Of a stretch of 64,000 bases of DNA, positions 41,273 to 50,354 are shown piece by piece (position 1 is the stretch's first letter; each line of letters begins with the position of its first letter). Source of the DNA: PKWO01 sp036384915 (lineage in GTDB: Bacteria; Pseudomonadota; Gammaproteobacteria; Burkholderiales; Burkholderiaceae_D); assembly GCA_036384915.1 (NCBI GenBank), contig DASVLJ010000071.1, forward strand, positions 376,192 to 440,191, given 5' to 3'. The translations under genes were made by a program, and so were the position numbers. The notes beneath the pieces were generated by a model. It did no database searches and was not told where the DNA came from. It worked only from the letters and a program-made list of their open reading frames with translations.

Positions 41273-44200
41273 ACATTCTCCAACAGGCTGCCATCGGCCA
41301 GGATCAAGGCGGTCTTGACCGACAGGTCCGGATACAGCGCTTGCACCGCCTCGCGGTATTGCGCCAATTGACGCCGATAGTCGGCCCGCTCGCCGGGCAG
41401 CAATTGCCGCTTGTAATCGAGTATCCAGGCTTCGCCGTCGAAGCGCACGAAACGATCGAGACGCAGGAATTGCCCCTCGTGCGCCAGCTCGAACTCATTG
41501 TGCGCGGCACGGTATTGCGCCGGATCGAAGAAACGCTCCAGCGCCGCCCGGCCCAGTATTGCCGCGGCCTGTGCGCGCACGGTGCCGGCCTGCTCGCGCG
41601 TGCAGGCCAGCCAACGCGCGACAGCCTCCGTGTCGGGCAAGGCCACTGGCCACCGCCCGGATTGCCCGAATTGGCCGGAGTGCGTTATGCGCTCCATCAA
41701 GCCATGCAAGAGAACGCCTTCATCGATTTCGGCCGATTGCAGAAGCGGCGCTGGCGCAGCCTCGGCGGGCAAGGCCGGCGGATCGAACAAGGTCATGGAA
41801 AAGATATCCGCCAAGGCTTGCGCGCCGGCGCCATCGGCCGGCGCCATCTCGTGCAAAGGCAGGTGGCGCAGCCTGTCGTACCAGCTGCCGGCCACGATGC
41901 CCTCCTCGTCCGCCCCTCTGGTACCGGCAACGCCGCTGACGATCAGCATGCGTTTGGCCCGCGTCACCGCGACGTAGAGCAGGTTCCAATCCTCCTGCGC
42001 CTTGAGCAGCTCCTCTTCATTGAACAAATCGTTGCGTGCGATGCCGCGTTCGCTCTTGCGCCCGAAGGCGGAAAAATGTGTCGGGCCGTCGCGGTCGAGG
42101 GGCCAGTTGCACAGGATGCCGATATCCTCGCGCGCCGCTTCGCTATGGTTGGCGTCGAGCAGTACGACGATCTCGGCTTCCAGGCCCTTGGCACTGTGGA
42201 TGGTGAGGATGCGCACGGCATCGAAGGCCGCTTCGACATTGGCCTCGTCGGGCGCGTCGCCGCTGTCGCCGCGCCGCAGCGCGTGCAGGGCGGCGATGAA
42301 CTTGGGCAGGCTGGGATAACGGCCCGCATCGAGCGCGAGCGAAAGTTCGAGGAAGGCTTCGATATTGCCGACCGCCTGGCCGCGCATTGCCGCCGGCGCC
42401 GCTTCGGCATAGCGTTCCGGCAATCGGCCTTGATGCAGGATCAGGTCGAGCAAGTCGTGCACCGGCAATTGCGGCGCGGCGCGCAGCCAGTCGCGCAACA
42501 AGCGCGTGATGCGCTCCAGGTGCGGCCTGTCTTGTATGGCCTGCAGCCGTTGCCACCAGCTTCCCTCGCCGCGCGCCAGCGCAATCAGGTCATCGTCGGA
42601 AGCGCCGCCCATGGGCGACTTCAAGACCTGGGCCAGCGCCAGATCGTCGCCCGGCGTGATCAGGAAATTCAGCAGCGCGATCAAGTCGGAAACTTCGAGC
42701 GATTCGAGCAAGCCGCCGCGCTTGTCGGATACAAAAGGCACGCCCATTTCGCGCAAGGCTTTTTCATAAGCCGCGAGATGGGCGCGTTTTTTCACCAGCA
42801 GCATGGTTTCCGCCCAGGGCGGCTCTTTGCCCGTCTCCTTTTGGATGGCCGCACGCGCCGCGATCAGGGCCGAAGCGATGGACAAGCCTTCGCGGTAGCG
42901 CCGTTCATCTTCCTGTTCCATGCGCGGCGTGGCCAGCGGATCGCGCAAAGTGTTTGCAACCTCTTCTTCTGCGCCTTCCTCGCGAGCCAGCGCCAGCCGC
43001 CATACCGCGCCTTCCACATTCGAAGCCGTGGTTTGCGGCGAGAACAAGCCGTTGCCTCGCATGCCCTTATTCAACTCCTCCACCACCGCCCGCGCATTGC
43101 GCCGCGTCTGGTTGGTGCGCAACAGGTTCGCGCCGCGCTCTGCCAGCAGGCGCTTGGCTTCGCCGAATACGCGCGGCTCGGCGCGGCGGAAACGGTAGAT
43201 CGATTGCTTGGGGTCGCCGACGATGAATACCGAAGGCTGGGCCGCATCCCCGCCATAGGCGCCGAGCCAGGCACGCACGATGCACCATTGCAGCGGATTG
43301 GTGTCCTGGAATTCATCGAGCAGGATGTGCTTGTAGCGCGCGTCGAGCCGGCTCTGCATGTAGGCCGCGTGCTCGGGGTCGAGCAAAAGCCGGTAGGCCT
43401 GCCATTCAAGGTCGGCGAAGTCGAACACGCGCTGTTCCGCCTTGATGTCGCGATAGCTGTCGAGATAGGCGCTGCCGACGGTGAACAAGGCACGGTTCAA
43501 TTCGAGCACGCGCGGTTCCATGGCGCGGTTTTGCAGGGCCATGAGCGCTTCGGCAAGAGCGGTGAATTCCGCTTCGAAGAGCGCGCCGCCATCGGTGCCG
43601 TATTGCTGCTCGATGGCCAGTGCCAGCTTGCCGCGCTTGTGGTCATTGCCACGCGGCCCGCCTTTGGCGGGGTCGACGAATTCGCCGTGAAGCCGTTCGA
43701 AATTCTCCAGGCTGGCGCCGCCGGTGAGCGCACTCTCGATCGCCACGGCGCGGTCCTGGTTGCGCTTGGCGCCTTTTCCCAGTAGTTGCGCCATGGCCGA
43801 GAAGCGCCGGACCATTTCCGTGTCTTGCCAAAGGCACAGCCTTGCATCTTCCATCGCATCGGGGCCAAGCATCTGCACCAGGCTTTCCAACGGCGTCCCG
43901 TTGAGTTGCGCCGCCTGCCATTCTGCGCGCTTGTCGACGAAGGCATCGAGCAGACGCCTGGCGTTCCAGTCGCCGGCAATTTCATAGAGCCGGACCAGGG
44001 CCTGGCGCACTTCGCCTTCGGCGCCGTTTTGCGATCCCGCGCTCAAATTTTGCATCAGGCGTCGATAGGCTTCGGCCAGCATCTCGCCGGAGGATTCAGA
44101 CAAGGCATAGCCGTGCGGCACGCCCGAGGCCAGCGGTGCGACCTGGATCAGCCGGGCGAACCAGCTGTGGAAGGTATCGATAGACAGCGATTGCGCATCC

Positions 44201-44568
44201 GACAGCACACGCTCATACAATCCGCGCGCTACAGGCAGGGTCGCTGCCAGGGCCGCGCCGGGTACGCCGCGTTCGCTGAGCAACTGGCGCGCCTGCTCAT
44301 CGCTTTCGAGCGCCAATTGCTTGAGCAATTGCAGCAGCCGTTCGCGCATCTCCTGCGCCGCCTTGCGCGTGAAGGTGATGGCCAGCAATTCGGCAGGCGC
44401 GGCGCCGGCCAGCAGGAGGCGCAACATGCGCGCCACCAGCAGCCAGGTCTTGCCGCTGCCGGCGCAGGCTTCCACCACGACCGAGCGCGCGGGGTCGCAG
44501 GCAACGGCGGTAAACGCCGCCTGCTCCACCGGCTGGCCGTCGCATTCGTAGGCACGCACGCTCACCAT
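41269..44568 (-). CDS. addA: AddA-type helicase-nuclease (UvrD/RecB family)
   Basis: 1,099 residues from ATG 44568 (AAGGGGGC upstream), overlapping addB by 7 nt. Superfamily 1 helicase motifs: Walker A VEACAGSGKTWLL with ITFTRKAAQEM (Ia), LLDEFQDTNPLQW (II), VGDPKQSIYRFRRAEP (III), ILTIHSAKGLEAEIV (V) and LLYVAVTRAKRML (VI). The C-terminal RecB-like nuclease has WILDYKRQLLPG, then YRRQLAQYREAV. With AddB it would process DNA double-strand ends for recombination. Confidence 0.92.
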   Translation of the reverse strand: MVSVRAYECDGQPVEQAAFTAVACDPARSVVVEACAGSGKTWLLVARMLRLLLAGAAPAELLAITFTRKAAQEMRERLLQLLKQLALESDEQARQLLSERGVPGAALAATLPVARGLYERVLSDAQSLSIDTFHSWFARLIQVAPLASGVPHGYALSESSGEMLAEAYRRLMQNLSAGSQNGAEGEVRQALVRLYEIAGDWNARRLLDAFVDKRAEWQAAQLNGTPLESLVQMLGPDAMEDARLCLWQDTEMVRRFSAMAQLLGKGAKRNQDRAVAIESALTGGASLENFERLHGEFVDPAKGGPRGNDHKRGKLALAIEQQYGTDGGALFEAEFTALAEALMALQNRAMEPRVLELNRALFTVGSAYLDSYRDIKAEQRVFDFADLEWQAYRLLLDPEHAAYMQSRLDARYKHILLDEFQDTNPLQWCIVRAWLGAYGGDAAQPSVFIVGDPKQSIYRFRRAEPRVFGEAKRLLAERGANLLRTNQTRRNARAVVEELNKGMRGNGLFSPQTTASNVEGAVWRLALAREEGAEEEVANTLRDPLATPRMEQEDERRYREGLSIASALIAARAAIQKETGKEPPWAETMLLVKKRAHLAAYEKALREMGVPFVSDKRGGLLESLEVSDLIALLNFLITPGDDLALAQVLKSPMGGASDDDLIALARGEGSWWQRLQAIQDRPHLERITRLLRDWLRAAPQLPVHDLLDLILHQGRLPERYAEAAPAAMRGQAVGNIEAFLELSLALDAGRYPSLPKFIAALHALRRGDSGDAPDEANVEAAFDAVRILTIHSAKGLEAEIVVLLDANHSEAAREDIGILCNWPLDRDGPTHFSAFGRKSERGIARNDLFNEEELLKAQEDWNLLYVAVTRAKRMLIVSGVAGTRGADEEGIVAGSWYDRLRHLPLHEMAPADGAGAQALADIFSMTLFDPPALPAEAAPAPLLQSAEIDEGVLLHGLMERITHSGQFGQSGRWPVALPDTEAVARWLACTREQAGTVRAQAAAILGRAALERFFDPAQYRAAHNEFELAHEGQFLRLDRFVRFDGEAWILDYKRQLLPGERADYRRQLAQYREAVQALYPDLSVKTALILADGSLLENV

Positions 44569-47231
44569 GCCCCCTTGCGGCACAGGCCGCGCATATCGCA
44601 ATAGGCGCACACGTCTTCCACGCCGGAAGCCGGCAAGGAGCCACCCGAGGCAATCGCATCCAGGTTGGCCGTCAATTGCGCGCGCAGGGCCTCGCCCGCC
44701 CTCGCGATATCGGGCGCGGGCACGGCCAAGAGCTTATCGCCCTGGGCATCGAGGCTGACGTATTGCGCTTCGGAGAACTCCATGCCGGCCAGGATCGAAT
44801 AAAACGCCAATTGCCGGTCCTCTCCTTGCTTCAGGCGTTCACGCAGGGCAGGCGCGCTGCGCGTCTTGTAGTCAAGCAGCGCCCTGCCCTCCGTGCTTTC
44901 ATCGACGCGGTCGATCCGGCCATGCAGCAGGATTTCGCCGCGCGAAAAATTCAACACTTGTTCGAACTTGCGTTCGCCGAATGCAAAGCGCCAGCCATCG
45001 GCCTCGCGCTGGTTGGCCCAGACGAGATAGGCCGGCATGGCTTTTTTCCAGCGCACGTAGTAGCCGAGCACGGCGGCATTGCTCTGCGCTTCCTGCTCGA
45101 ACAAGGCCGCAGACAAATCCTGCAGCAGCGCCGCGCGCGACTCAAGCGGCACCGCATTTCCGCTCTCGGCTTGTTCATTCAAAGTGGTGTGGTAGCGGAA
45201 AAGGATTTGGTGCAGCCAATCGCCATAGTCGCGCTTCTCCGGCATGTCGCTCAATTCCTCCATGCCCGACAAGCCCAGCATGCGGCCGGCGAAGAATTGA
45301 TAGGGGCAAGCCACCAGGCTGGCATAGGCGCCGGCAGAGAGTTTTTGCGGCAGCAGTGCGGCGGCGGCGGGTTGCGGCATTGCGTCCGGCTGCGCACGAC
45401 ATGCGCGCCGCGCAATCTCGACCTCGTGCTCCGCCAGGTGCGGCAAGCCGGCGCGTTCGATCGCCAACTCCAGCCGCTCGACCCAGGCGCTGACTGGGTT
45501 GGGCTCGCCGTTGCGCTGCTGCTGCCACGACAGCACGACTTCGGCATTGCTGCACAAGAGTGCGGCGAAGTCGCGCAACTGGCGCAGTTGCAAGGTTTCG
45601 CGCGTATCGAGGCCGAGTTCGCGCCGCACGCCGTTGGCGAAAAACAGGCTCTCGCCCGCTTGCGAGGGCAAATGTTCCGCATCGCAGCCGAGCACGAGCA
45701 CGGCGTCGAAACTGCGCAGGCGCGCACCGTTCAATGTCAGCATCGCCACGCGCCGGTCGCTGTCGGCCGGGATGAACGAAGTCGATTCGAGCTGCACGCC
45801 GACGAAGCTGCGCCATTCGGCGAAGGAAAATTCCTGGGCCTGGCGCGCGCAATCGCCGGCGATGGCTTCCAGCAGCGCGACAACCTGGGCACCGGCCGCA
45901 TCGGCTTCGAGCGCGCCCCAGATACCGAGCTCGTCAAAGCAGGCACGCGTTGCCGCGCTCCATTGCGCCAGCGTCTTGCGCCCGGCAAACACGGCGGCGC
46001 AGCGCGCCAGGCGCGCAACCGTGTCCTGCTCCATCATGCCGGCAAGGGCGGCGCCCACGGCATCCCATCCGCCCAGCACATTGGCGCGGCGCAATGCCAG
46101 TTCGATACGCATCACCTGCGCTTCCTTGCCCTCGATCCGGGCCAGCACGAACGGCGACTTCAGCAGATCGAGCAGGGCCAGGGTATCGGCACGCGAGGTG
46201 ACGAGTTCGAACCACGCCGCCACCGCCGATGCAGCGCGCGTGGTGGAAAGCTTCCAGCCGGTTTCGTCGGCGACGAACACTTGCGCACGCTCAAGCAGGG
46301 CGCGCAACCGGCGCGCCACCACGCGGTCTTGCGCCACGACGGCAATCTCGCGCTTGCCGGCCCGCAGCCAATCGATCACGGTTTGCGCACTGCACTGCGC
46401 TTCGTGCTCCAGGCCCGCTGCCGGAGCCAGCCGCAATCCGTCATGGTCCCACTTACCCGGAACTCCGCCGGCCCCGTCCAGCTCGAACACGGCCAGCTCG
46501 GGCCAGGCCCGCGCCAGCAAGGGGGCCGGCACACGCCAATCAAGCGTCAACACGTACACATCCTGCGCGCGAGCATAGGCCCGCAGGAAAGCGGATTCAA
46601 ACTCGTCCGGAGGATTGGCCGAAATCCAGTAAAGCGGCGCATCCGCCGCCTCGGCCAGCCGCATCGATTGACGGTACCGCTGGGCCAGGGGATCGCCGCC
46701 GTCGAGCTGAGCCTGCCAGATCGACCACACCAGTTGCGCCTCGTCGGACACCACGCGCTGCGCCGCCGGCGACAATTGCGCCAGCGCCTGCTGCCAATGC
46801 CGCGTGCCGGCTTCGCTGTCGCGCCCGACGCGCGGCAACAGGGCGCGGGTCAATTCGTCCGACAGCGTCAACAAGACCTGGGCCAGCGGCAGCAGATCGG
46901 TATTGCGCCGTGCGCTGAACAGTTTCTTGAGCCAGCCATGCTGGCGCAGCTCGGCATAAAGATCCATCAGCCGCGCCGCTTCCGATGTGGGAGCGGCGCC
47001 GTCCGGGGGCAGTTGGGAACACCAGCCGTCAAGGGTCACGATGCGCGGCACGACGAAATTGCGCCCCAGGCGGCGCAACAAGCCTTCCTTCAAGGGGCGC
47101 GCATGGGCGTAGGCCGACACCACGACGCGTATTCCCGACAGGTCGGCGCCGTGTCCGCCGGCGGACACGGCGTTCGCCGCCTCGACCCAGAACGAATCCG
47201 AGGGATGGATGAAAATGGTGGGGTGCAGCAT
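44562..47231 (-). CDS. addB: AddB-type exonuclease with Fe-S cluster
   Basis: About 889 residues from ATG 47231 (MLHPTIFIHPSDSFWVEAAN); the start is uncertain since no strong Shine-Dalgarno is seen and the frame stays open to 47381. Inactive helicase-like N-terminal half, then a RecB-type nuclease with ALLDYKTRS and a C-terminal Cys motif VCAYCDMRGLCRKG. These Cys, with one further upstream (VACPYQFFAGRML), fit the AddB 4Fe-4S staple. It overlaps addA and forms the operon addB-addA-dedA. Confidence 0.9.
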   Translation of the reverse strand: MLHPTIFIHPSDSFWVEAANAVSAGGHGADLSGIRVVVSAYAHARPLKEGLLRRLGRNFVVPRIVTLDGWCSQLPPDGAAPTSEAARLMDLYAELRQHGWLKKLFSARRNTDLLPLAQVLLTLSDELTRALLPRVGRDSEAGTRHWQQALAQLSPAAQRVVSDEAQLVWSIWQAQLDGGDPLAQRYRQSMRLAEAADAPLYWISANPPDEFESAFLRAYARAQDVYVLTLDWRVPAPLLARAWPELAVFELDGAGGVPGKWDHDGLRLAPAAGLEHEAQCSAQTVIDWLRAGKREIAVVAQDRVVARRLRALLERAQVFVADETGWKLSTTRAASAVAAWFELVTSRADTLALLDLLKSPFVLARIEGKEAQVMRIELALRRANVLGGWDAVGAALAGMMEQDTVARLARCAAVFAGRKTLAQWSAATRACFDELGIWGALEADAAGAQVVALLEAIAGDCARQAQEFSFAEWRSFVGVQLESTSFIPADSDRRVAMLTLNGARLRSFDAVLVLGCDAEHLPSQAGESLFFANGVRRELGLDTRETLQLRQLRDFAALLCSNAEVVLSWQQQRNGEPNPVSAWVERLELAIERAGLPHLAEHEVEIARRACRAQPDAMPQPAAAALLPQKLSAGAYASLVACPYQFFAGRMLGLSGMEELSDMPEKRDYGDWLHQILFRYHTTLNEQAESGNAVPLESRAALLQDLSAALFEQEAQSNAAVLGYYVRWKKAMPAYLVWANQREADGWRFAFGERKFEQVLNFSRGEILLHGRIDRVDESTEGRALLDYKTRSAPALRERLKQGEDRQLAFYSILAGMEFSEAQYVSLDAQGDKLLAVPAPDIARAGEALRAQLTANLDAIASGGSLPASGVEDVCAYCDMRGLCRKGAW

Positions 47232-47576
47232 GCGGCGCAAAGTCGGTAAATCGGGTGACACAGCATAAGCGGCAAATACCAATTTGCCAACCGCGGCGGC
47301 CAAAATGGCCGAAACGCACGAAAACGTGCCTGCCATAGCCAATCGCCTCCCCGCCACCCCATACCACAGCGAAACATGCAAAATTGCACTCCGGACTACA
47401 CAATCGGCAAAAATGGGTTATGATTTACCACATACCCCGCCGCGTTACCTCTGCTGCAACCAGCACTCTCCTTGAATTCGCGATGGGCGCCACCAGTTAA
47501 TCCACCTGGCAGCGCCTACAAAGCTGTAAGCGGATTTGGCGGCTTGTTCGGCAAGCTTGGCAGATCATCAACAGGT

Positions 47577-47641
47577 GGGCAGCTCAAAAATCGTAGCGAG
47601 CGGGCCGAGGTCGTCTCGCGCAGTAGATTTCAGAGTTGCCC
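47577..47641. repeat. 65-bp shortened copy of palindrome family B before trxA
   Basis: The left arm (GGGCAGCTCAAAAATCGTAG followed by CGAGCGGG) and the right arm (CGCGCAGTAGATTTCAGAG then TTGCCC) match the outer parts of the 33987-34105 element; the centre is missing. It ends 47 nt before the trxA start, so it probably lies in the trxA leader. The rest of 47232-47576 holds no gene I can support. Confidence 0.7.
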
Positions 47642-47688
47642 AGGCTTCGCAGGCGCTATTTCAATATCAGGCTCACTTCGAGGAAATC

Positions 47689-48015
47689 ATGAGCGAAAAT
47701 ATCAAGCACGTGACCGATGCATCGTTTGAAGCAGACGTCTTAAAGTCCGACAAACCCGTTTTGGTCGATTTCTGGGCAGAGTGGTGCGGCCCGTGCAAGA
47801 TGATCGCCCCCATCCTGGAAGACATCGCCAAGGATTACACCGGCAAGCTGTCCATCGTCAAAATGGACGTGGACGCCAACCAGGCCGTGCCCGTCAAATA
47901 CGGCATCCGTGCCATGCCCACGCTGGTGCTGTTCAAGAACGGCGTGCCGGCGGCCCAGTTGGTCGGCGCGGCGCCCAAGGGCAAGCTGGCCGCCTTCGTC
48001 GAAGGCAACATCTGA
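47689..48015 (+). CDS. trxA: Thioredoxin 1
   Basis: 108 residues, ATG 47689 with AGGAAATC upstream. Active site WAEWCGPCKM and the cis-Pro motif RAMPTLVLFKNG. Main cytoplasmic disulfide reductant. Located immediately before rho, the usual betaproteobacterial arrangement. Confidence 0.97.
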   Translation: MSENIKHVTDASFEADVLKSDKPVLVDFWAEWCGPCKMIAPILEDIAKDYTGKLSIVKMDVDANQAVPVKYGIRAMPTLVLFKNGVPAAQLVGAAPKGKLAAFVEGNI

Positions 48016-48129
48016 GTATCATGGGTGGCGATACGCCTCGTATTGCCACCTTGTTTGCCGACCTGTTTTAACCCCACCGCGTAACTCCCTCCCCCACCTC
48101 ATTTATCCCGTCCCGGGACGCTTGATACC

Positions 48130-49398
48130 ATGCATCTATCCGAATTGAAAGCCATGCACGTTTCCGCCTTGCTCGAGATGGCCATCGGCCTCGAAATCGA
48201 CAACGCGGCACGTTTGCGCAAACAAGAACTGATGTTCGCGATCTTGAAAAAGCGCGCGAAATCCGGCGAACAAATCTTCGGCGACGGCGCCCTCGAAGTC
48301 TTGCCCGACGGCTTCGGCTTCCTGCGCTCGCCCGACGCCAGCTACATGGCGTCCACCGACGACATCTACATCTCGCCGTCGCAGATCCGGCGCTTCAACC
48401 TGCACACCGGCGATTCGATAGAAGGCGAAGTGCGCACCCCCAAGGACGGCGAGCGCTATTTCGCGCTGGTCAAGGTGGACAAGGTTAACGGCGAATCGCC
48501 GGAAGCGTCCAAGCACCGCATCCTGTTTGAAAACCTCACGCCGCTGCATCCCAACAAGATGCTGCATCTCGAGCGCGACATGCGCGGCGAGGAAAACATC
48601 ACCGGCCGCGTGATCGACATGATCTCGCCCATCGGCAAGGGCCAGCGCGGCTTGCTGGTGGCATCGCCCAAGTCCGGCAAATCGGTCATGCTGCAACACA
48701 TCGCGCACGCCATCACGACCAACCACCCCGACGTGACGATGATCGTGCTGCTGATCGACGAACGTCCCGAGGAAGTGACCGAAATGCAGCGCTCCGTGCG
48801 CGGCGAGGTCGTGGCCTCCACCTTCGACGAACCCGCCACGCGCCACGTACAAGTGGCTGAAATGGTGCTGGAAAAAGCCAAGCGCCTGGTCGAAATGAAG
48901 AAAGACGTGGTGATCCTGCTCGACTCGATCACGCGCCTGGCACGCGCCTACAACACCGTGGTCCCGGCCTCGGGCAAGGTGCTCACAGGCGGTGTCGACG
49001 CCAACGCCCTGCAGCGCCCCAAGCGCTTCTTCGGCGCCGCGCGTAACGTCGAAGAGGGTGGTTCGCTGACCATCATCGCGACCGCGCTGATTGAAACCGG
49101 CAGCCGCATGGACGACGTGATCTACGAAGAATTCAAGGGCACCGGCAACATGGAAGTCCACCTGGAACGCCGTTTGGCTGAAAAACGTGTCTATCCGGCA
49201 ATTAATCTGTCCAAGTCCGGTACGCGCCGCGAAGAATTGCTGATCAAGCCCGACATGCTGCAAAAAATCTGGGTCTTGCGCAAGTTGCTGTTCGGCATGG
49301 ACGAAATCGAGGCAATGGAATTCATGCTCGACAAGCTCAAGGCGACCAAGAGCAACGCCGAATTCTTCGATATGATGCGGCGCGGCGGCAATTCGTAA
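48130..49398 (+). CDS. rho: Transcription termination factor Rho
   Basis: 422 residues, standard length, starting MHLSELKAMHVSALLEMA. RNA-binding N-terminal domain with GDGALEVLPDGFGFLRSP; ATPase with Walker A SPKSGKSVMLQ, Walker B-like VVILLDSITRLARAYN, the Q-loop region VLTGGVDANALQRPKRFFGAARN and R-loop GTGNMEVHLERR. Hexameric RNA translocase that ends transcription. No unusual insertion. Gap to trxA 114 nt. Confidence 0.98.
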   Translation: MHLSELKAMHVSALLEMAIGLEIDNAARLRKQELMFAILKKRAKSGEQIFGDGALEVLPDGFGFLRSPDASYMASTDDIYISPSQIRRFNLHTGDSIEGEVRTPKDGERYFALVKVDKVNGESPEASKHRILFENLTPLHPNKMLHLERDMRGEENITGRVIDMISPIGKGQRGLLVASPKSGKSVMLQHIAHAITTNHPDVTMIVLLIDERPEEVTEMQRSVRGEVVASTFDEPATRHVQVAEMVLEKAKRLVEMKKDVVILLDSITRLARAYNTVVPASGKVLTGGVDANALQRPKRFFGAARNVEEGGSLTIIATALIETGSRMDDVIYEEFKGTGNMEVHLERRLAEKRVYPAINLSKSGTRREELLIKPDMLQKIWVLRKLLFGMDEIEAMEFMLDKLKATKSNAEFFDMMRRGGNS

Positions 49399-49435
49399 GT
49401 TAGCTCAATAGCAAATCAATAACACGGAGGCGGCT

Positions 49436-49672
49436 ATGGAACATGGTTTGATTGCCTGGCTCATCATCGGCGGCATCGCGGGCTGGGCTGCCGGCAGCTT
49501 GGTCAAGGGTGGCGGGTTCGGCCTGTTGGGCGATATCGTCATCGGCATAGTCGGCGCCATGCTGGCCGGCTTTCTCGGCATTGGCATGGGCGGCTTCATC
49601 GGTTCCATCATCAGCGCCACGGTTGGCGCGGTGATTCTGCTGGTGATCGTCAGGTTGATCAAGAAGGCCTGA
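49436..49672 (+). CDS. GlsB/YeaQ/YmgE-family small membrane protein
   Basis: 78 residues, GGAGG nine nt before the ATG. Three hydrophobic Gly-rich segments (IAWLIIGGIAGWAAGSLV, GDIVIGIVGAMLAGFLGIG, ISATVGAVILLVIVRLI), a transglycosylase-associated-protein pattern. Linked to stress in enterobacteria; mechanism unknown. It sits between rho and rpmE2. Confidence 0.88.
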   Translation: MEHGLIAWLIIGGIAGWAAGSLVKGGGFGLLGDIVIGIVGAMLAGFLGIGMGGFIGSIISATVGAVILLVIVRLIKKA

Positions 49673-49814
49673 TTTCGCACAGGCTTGCGCAAGGCCTTGA
49701 TTTCAATATACAATTGCCGGTTTCGCACCCCGGCAAGTGATCGGCAATCAGGTCGAGAAGCGGCACAGACCCCTGAAGTGGCGATTGGCTACCGAACCAA
49801 CCCAAGGAAATGAT

Positions 49815-50084
49815 ATGAAACAAGGCATTCACCCCGATTACCGCGAAGTCGTGTTCCACGACCTGTCGTGCGACTTCAAGTTCATCACGCGCTCGACCGT
49901 GCAAACCAAGGAATCGATCGAATTCAACGGCAAGACCTATCCGCTGGTGAAGATTGAAGTCTCGTCGGAATCGCATCCGTTCTACACCGGCAAGCACAAG
50001 ATCGTCGACACTGCCGGCCGCGTCGAAAAGTTCCGCCAGAAGTTCGGCAACCGCGGGTCCAAGACCCAGGTCGCTGCAGGCTAA
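49815..50084 (+). CDS. rpmE2: Ribosomal protein bL31, type B
   Basis: 89 residues, AAGGAAATGAT upstream of the ATG. MKQGIHPDYREVVFHD, STVQTKES and SHPFYTGKHKIVDTAGRVEKFRQKFG, cut here as family blocks HPFYTG and RVEKF. It has only one Cys (LSCDFKF) and lacks the CxxC zinc motif, so it is the type B (zinc-independent) form often induced by zinc limitation. Followed by a strong terminator. Confidence 0.96.
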   Translation: MKQGIHPDYREVVFHDLSCDFKFITRSTVQTKESIEFNGKTYPLVKIEVSSESHPFYTGKHKIVDTAGRVEKFRQKFGNRGSKTQVAAG

Positions 50085-50100
50085 TACCGGCATCGTGCAG

Positions 50101-50128
50101 AAAAAGGCAGCTTATGCTGCCTTTTTTT
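50101..50128 (+). terminator. Rho-independent terminator of rpmE2
   Basis: Stem AAAAAGGCAGC / GCTGCCTTTTT with loop TTAT and a run of seven T. Textbook intrinsic terminator. Confidence 0.93.
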
Positions 50129-50354
50129 GTTTGTGTTGCCGCCGGCCGCACAGCGGATCGTCATTCCTCAGGCGGCCCGCGCGTCCTGTGGGGCACCGCA
50201 ACAACACCAACAATAATTGTGCGGCTGATTTGCCGATTTGCGGCACAATATCGCCGGAACAAATAACAAGAAGCCAGCTCAATGCTTATCATCGTGCGCG
50301 AACAGAAATGCTCATCCTCCTTCGAGGATAACGGACGGTGAAACAAGGTCGCAC

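Noticed and set aside
47460..47530. Hairpin GGCGCCACCAG...CTGGCAGCGCC before trxA as a terminator or riboswitch
   Set aside because: The stem is interrupted, no T-run follows and no conserved riboswitch core was recognised.
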